The notes under the pieces: model-generated | What the model was told of the DNA's origin: nothing | What the model saw: only the letters and a program-made list of their open reading frames with translations | Database searches by the model: none | Position numbers and translations under genes: made by a program | Shown here: in pieces, positions 13,268 to 14,794 of the stretch | Layout of the letters: every line of letters starts with the position of its first letter | How positions within the stretch are numbered: the first letter of the stretch is position 1 | DNA from: Halobacteriovorax sp. | GTDB taxonomy: Bacteria; Bdellovibrionota; Bacteriovoracia; Bacteriovoracales; Bacteriovoracaceae | Direction of reading: 5' to 3' | Length of the DNA stretch: 14,794 nt | Assembly (NCBI GenBank): GCA_002686115.1 | Contig: NZAF01000084.1 | Location: 1 to 14,794, forward strand

Positions 13268-14131
13268 GAAAGTGCTTTGAGTAGTTGGCTTGTATCACAA
13301 AGAAGTGATTACAAAAACAACAGTCCTTGGAAAGAGGCAAAAACAATTGCTGTTCTTTCTGGAAAGGGTGGAGTTGGAAAAACCACCACAACTTTAAAAA
13401 TTGCTAAAGAACTAGCTCGTGATCATAAAGTCTTAATTATCGACTGTGATTATAACCTGTCGAATACGGCAGTAAAGTTAGGTTTACCACTATCGGCAAG
13501 CTTCTCTGAATATGCGTTAGAAAATAAGTCATTTGAAGAATGTGTAACTACTCATGAAGGTGTTGATTACATATTTGGTTGTAATGGTAGTGTTGGCCTT
13601 TACGATAGTGACTTTTCATTTGATCAGCTAATTATTAATACTCTAGCTCTACATGGTAATCGATATGACTATATTCTTCTTGATTGTCCGGCAGGTATAA
13701 ATAAAGAAGTTATTAACCTTGCAGCCTATTGTGACAATCGATTTGTCGTTGTAAACCCAGATAAGTCCTCTATTACCGACTCATATGCTCTGATAAAAAT
13801 TTTAAATAAGAAAAATTCTATCACTTGTAATCATCTCATTGTGAATAAGGTTGATAACTCTAATCAATATCAAAAAGTCGTCAGATCCCTTGTTGATACT
13901 GTCTCTACCTTTCTGGGATGTCAGACGAAGGTGTTGGGTGCAGTAAAGAATATAAACGTTGCTAGCGACCTATTTGACCTTGAAATAACTAAGGGGGAAA
14001 AAAACTCCCTCACCAAATATTTCTCTAATATCGTTAAGGCATATACCGACGAGAACTCCAGTTACTACTTTGGAGCCCCTGGGCATTCGAAGATTAACTT
14101 AACTGAACAAGAAGTTCATCTCAACAATTAG
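13262..14131 (+). CDS. flhG: FlhG (FleN/YlxH-type, MinD-like) flagellar number ATPase
   Basis: FlhG is a membrane-cycling ATPase that limits flagella to the right number and works with FlhF. The 289-residue protein has an intact deviant Walker A (SGKGGVGKTTTT, 33-44, with Lys35 and Lys40), a switch-I region LIIDCDYNLSN (58-68), and a Walker B-type strand YDYILLDCPAGI (135-146). The base-recognition strand HLIVNKVDN spans 191-199. All this matches the ParA/MinD superfamily and FlhG in particular. The usual N-terminal DQAxxLR helix, which activates FlhF GTPase, is not recognisable: the short N-terminus reads ESALSSWLVSQ, with Ser where the key Gln would be. The C-terminal 40 residues are polar, without an obvious long amphipathic helix. 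TAGGAG (13251-13256) sets the start. The gene lies 53 bases after flhF and 16 before fliA. Confidence 0.93.
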   Translation: MSESALSSWLVSQRSDYKNNSPWKEAKTIAVLSGKGGVGKTTTTLKIAKELARDHKVLIIDCDYNLSNTAVKLGLPLSASFSEYALENKSFEECVTTHEGVDYIFGCNGSVGLYDSDFSFDQLIINTLALHGNRYDYILLDCPAGINKEVINLAAYCDNRFVVVNPDKSSITDSYALIKILNKKNSITCNHLIVNKVDNSNQYQKVVRSLVDTVSTFLGCQTKVLGAVKNINVASDLFDLEITKGEKNSLTKYFSNIVKAYTDENSSYYFGAPGHSKINLTEQEVHLNN

Positions 14132-14147
14132 ACCAAGGAGTGCTCGG

Positions 14148-14794
14148 ATGTCATCTTTAGCTAAAAAGCTTAAAAACCTAACAGACTATAGATCAATTAA
14201 AGATAAAGCGACAAAAGATAAAATTATTGTCGAGTATGCTCCACTTATTAAGTATATCGCACAGAAAATTGCTTCTAGATTACCTGCTAATATCGAATTA
14301 GATGATCTAATTTCTTGTGGTGTTATTGGTTTAATGGATGCAATAGATAAATTTGATCCTACTAGAGATAATAAATTTAAAACATATGCTGAGTTTAGAA
14401 TTAGAGGTGCTATTCTTGATGAATTAAGAGCCCAAGATTGGGTTCCAAGATCTATTCGTGAAAAAGCAAAAGTTATTGATAGAGCTTATTCTAAGTTAGA
14501 ATCAGAGCTACGACGTCCAGCTACTGATGAAGAGATGTGTAAAGAACTCGAGCTATCTAAAGAAGAATTTCATGACATGCTTAATAAAGCACGTTCAGTT
14601 TCAGTTTTAAATATTGATGACTCTGCTACATTTAATCGTAATGACAAAAGAGCTATGGCCGGTGCAAATGAAGATTCTAAGTTATCAAATCCGTTTGCCG
14701 CTGTTTCAAATAAAAACTTCAGAGAAAAGATAAAGGAAGGGATTTCTCAATTACCTGAGAAACAAAGACTAGTACTTTCATTATACTACTATGA
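14148..14794 (+). CDS. fliA: RNA polymerase sigma factor FliA (sigma-28), 3' end cut by the window
   Basis: The frame opens at ATG 14148, seven bases after AAGGAG (14135-14140), and stays open to the window end: 215 full codons, with only part of region 4 visible. FliA directs transcription of late flagellar and chemotaxis genes. Region 2 is clear: YAPLIKYIAQKIASRLPANIELDDLISCGVIGLMDAIDKFDP and then FKTYAEFRIRGAILDELRAQDWVPRSIREKAK, the FliA/WhiG type. Region 3 follows (YSKLESELRRPATDEEMCKELELSKEEF), and region 4 begins with ISQLPEKQRLVLSLYYYE. Placement right after flhG is usual for polar-flagellum operons and links FlhG number control to late-gene expression. No sign of disruption in the visible part. 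Confidence 0.96.
   Translation, partial: MSSLAKKLKNLTDYRSIKDKATKDKIIVEYAPLIKYIAQKIASRLPANIELDDLISCGVIGLMDAIDKFDPTRDNKFKTYAEFRIRGAILDELRAQDWVPRSIREKAKVIDRAYSKLESELRRPATDEEMCKELELSKEEFHDMLNKARSVSVLNIDDSATFNRNDKRAMAGANEDSKLSNPFAAVSNKNFREKIKEGISQLPEKQRLVLSLYYY

Overview
The window is AT-rich (roughly a third G+C by eye) and carries the late flagellar export and placement operon of a polarly flagellated, Gram-negative bacterium. The gene order fliL-fliM-fliN-fliO-fliP-fliQ-fliR-flhB-flhA-flhF-flhG-fliA, the low G+C, the large AMIN-like FliO and the Arg codon bias toward AGA fit a Bdellovibrionota predator of the Bacteriovorax/Halobacteriovorax type. That placement is inference from style and gene order; there is no rRNA or other marker here.

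Positions 1-3262 hold unrelated single genes: the 3' part of a multi-pass membrane protein cut by the window edge; a thioredoxin-fold (DsbA-type) lipoprotein ending in a clear intrinsic terminator; an unrecognised 140-residue acidic protein that starts about ten bases after that terminator; an HU-type DNA-binding protein with its own promoter and a strong terminator; a GC-rich block of nested inverted repeats (2746-2834); and a small VOC/glyoxalase-fold protein.

Positions 3423-14794 look like one long transcription unit. A TTGTAA-17-TATAAT promoter precedes fliL. FliL (stator-associated), FliM and FliN (switch/C-ring), FliO, FliP, FliQ, FliR, FlhB and FlhA (export gate) follow with gaps of 1 to 57 bases. 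FlhF (SRP-type GTPase family, sets the polar site), FlhG (MinD-type ATPase, sets flagellar number) and FliA (sigma-28, truncated by the window end) finish it. No intrinsic terminator was seen inside this run.

Two things stand out. First, the FlhF G domain has lost its recognisable nucleotide-binding residues: the P-loop lysine is Gln, the DTAGR motif reads DYKSGS and TKLDE reads THLDQ. The adjacent FlhG keeps an intact ATPase site but lacks the N-terminal DQAxxLR motif that stimulates FlhF GTPase in other bacteria. This looks like a co-evolved, GTP-independent FlhF/FlhG pair. Second, several translation starts in the operon (fliM, fliP, fliQ, flhG, and the fliL leader) sit in small hairpins that display GGA, often within TAGGANG, in the apical loop, the shape of CsrA/RsmA sites. 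This suggests operon-wide post-transcriptional control.
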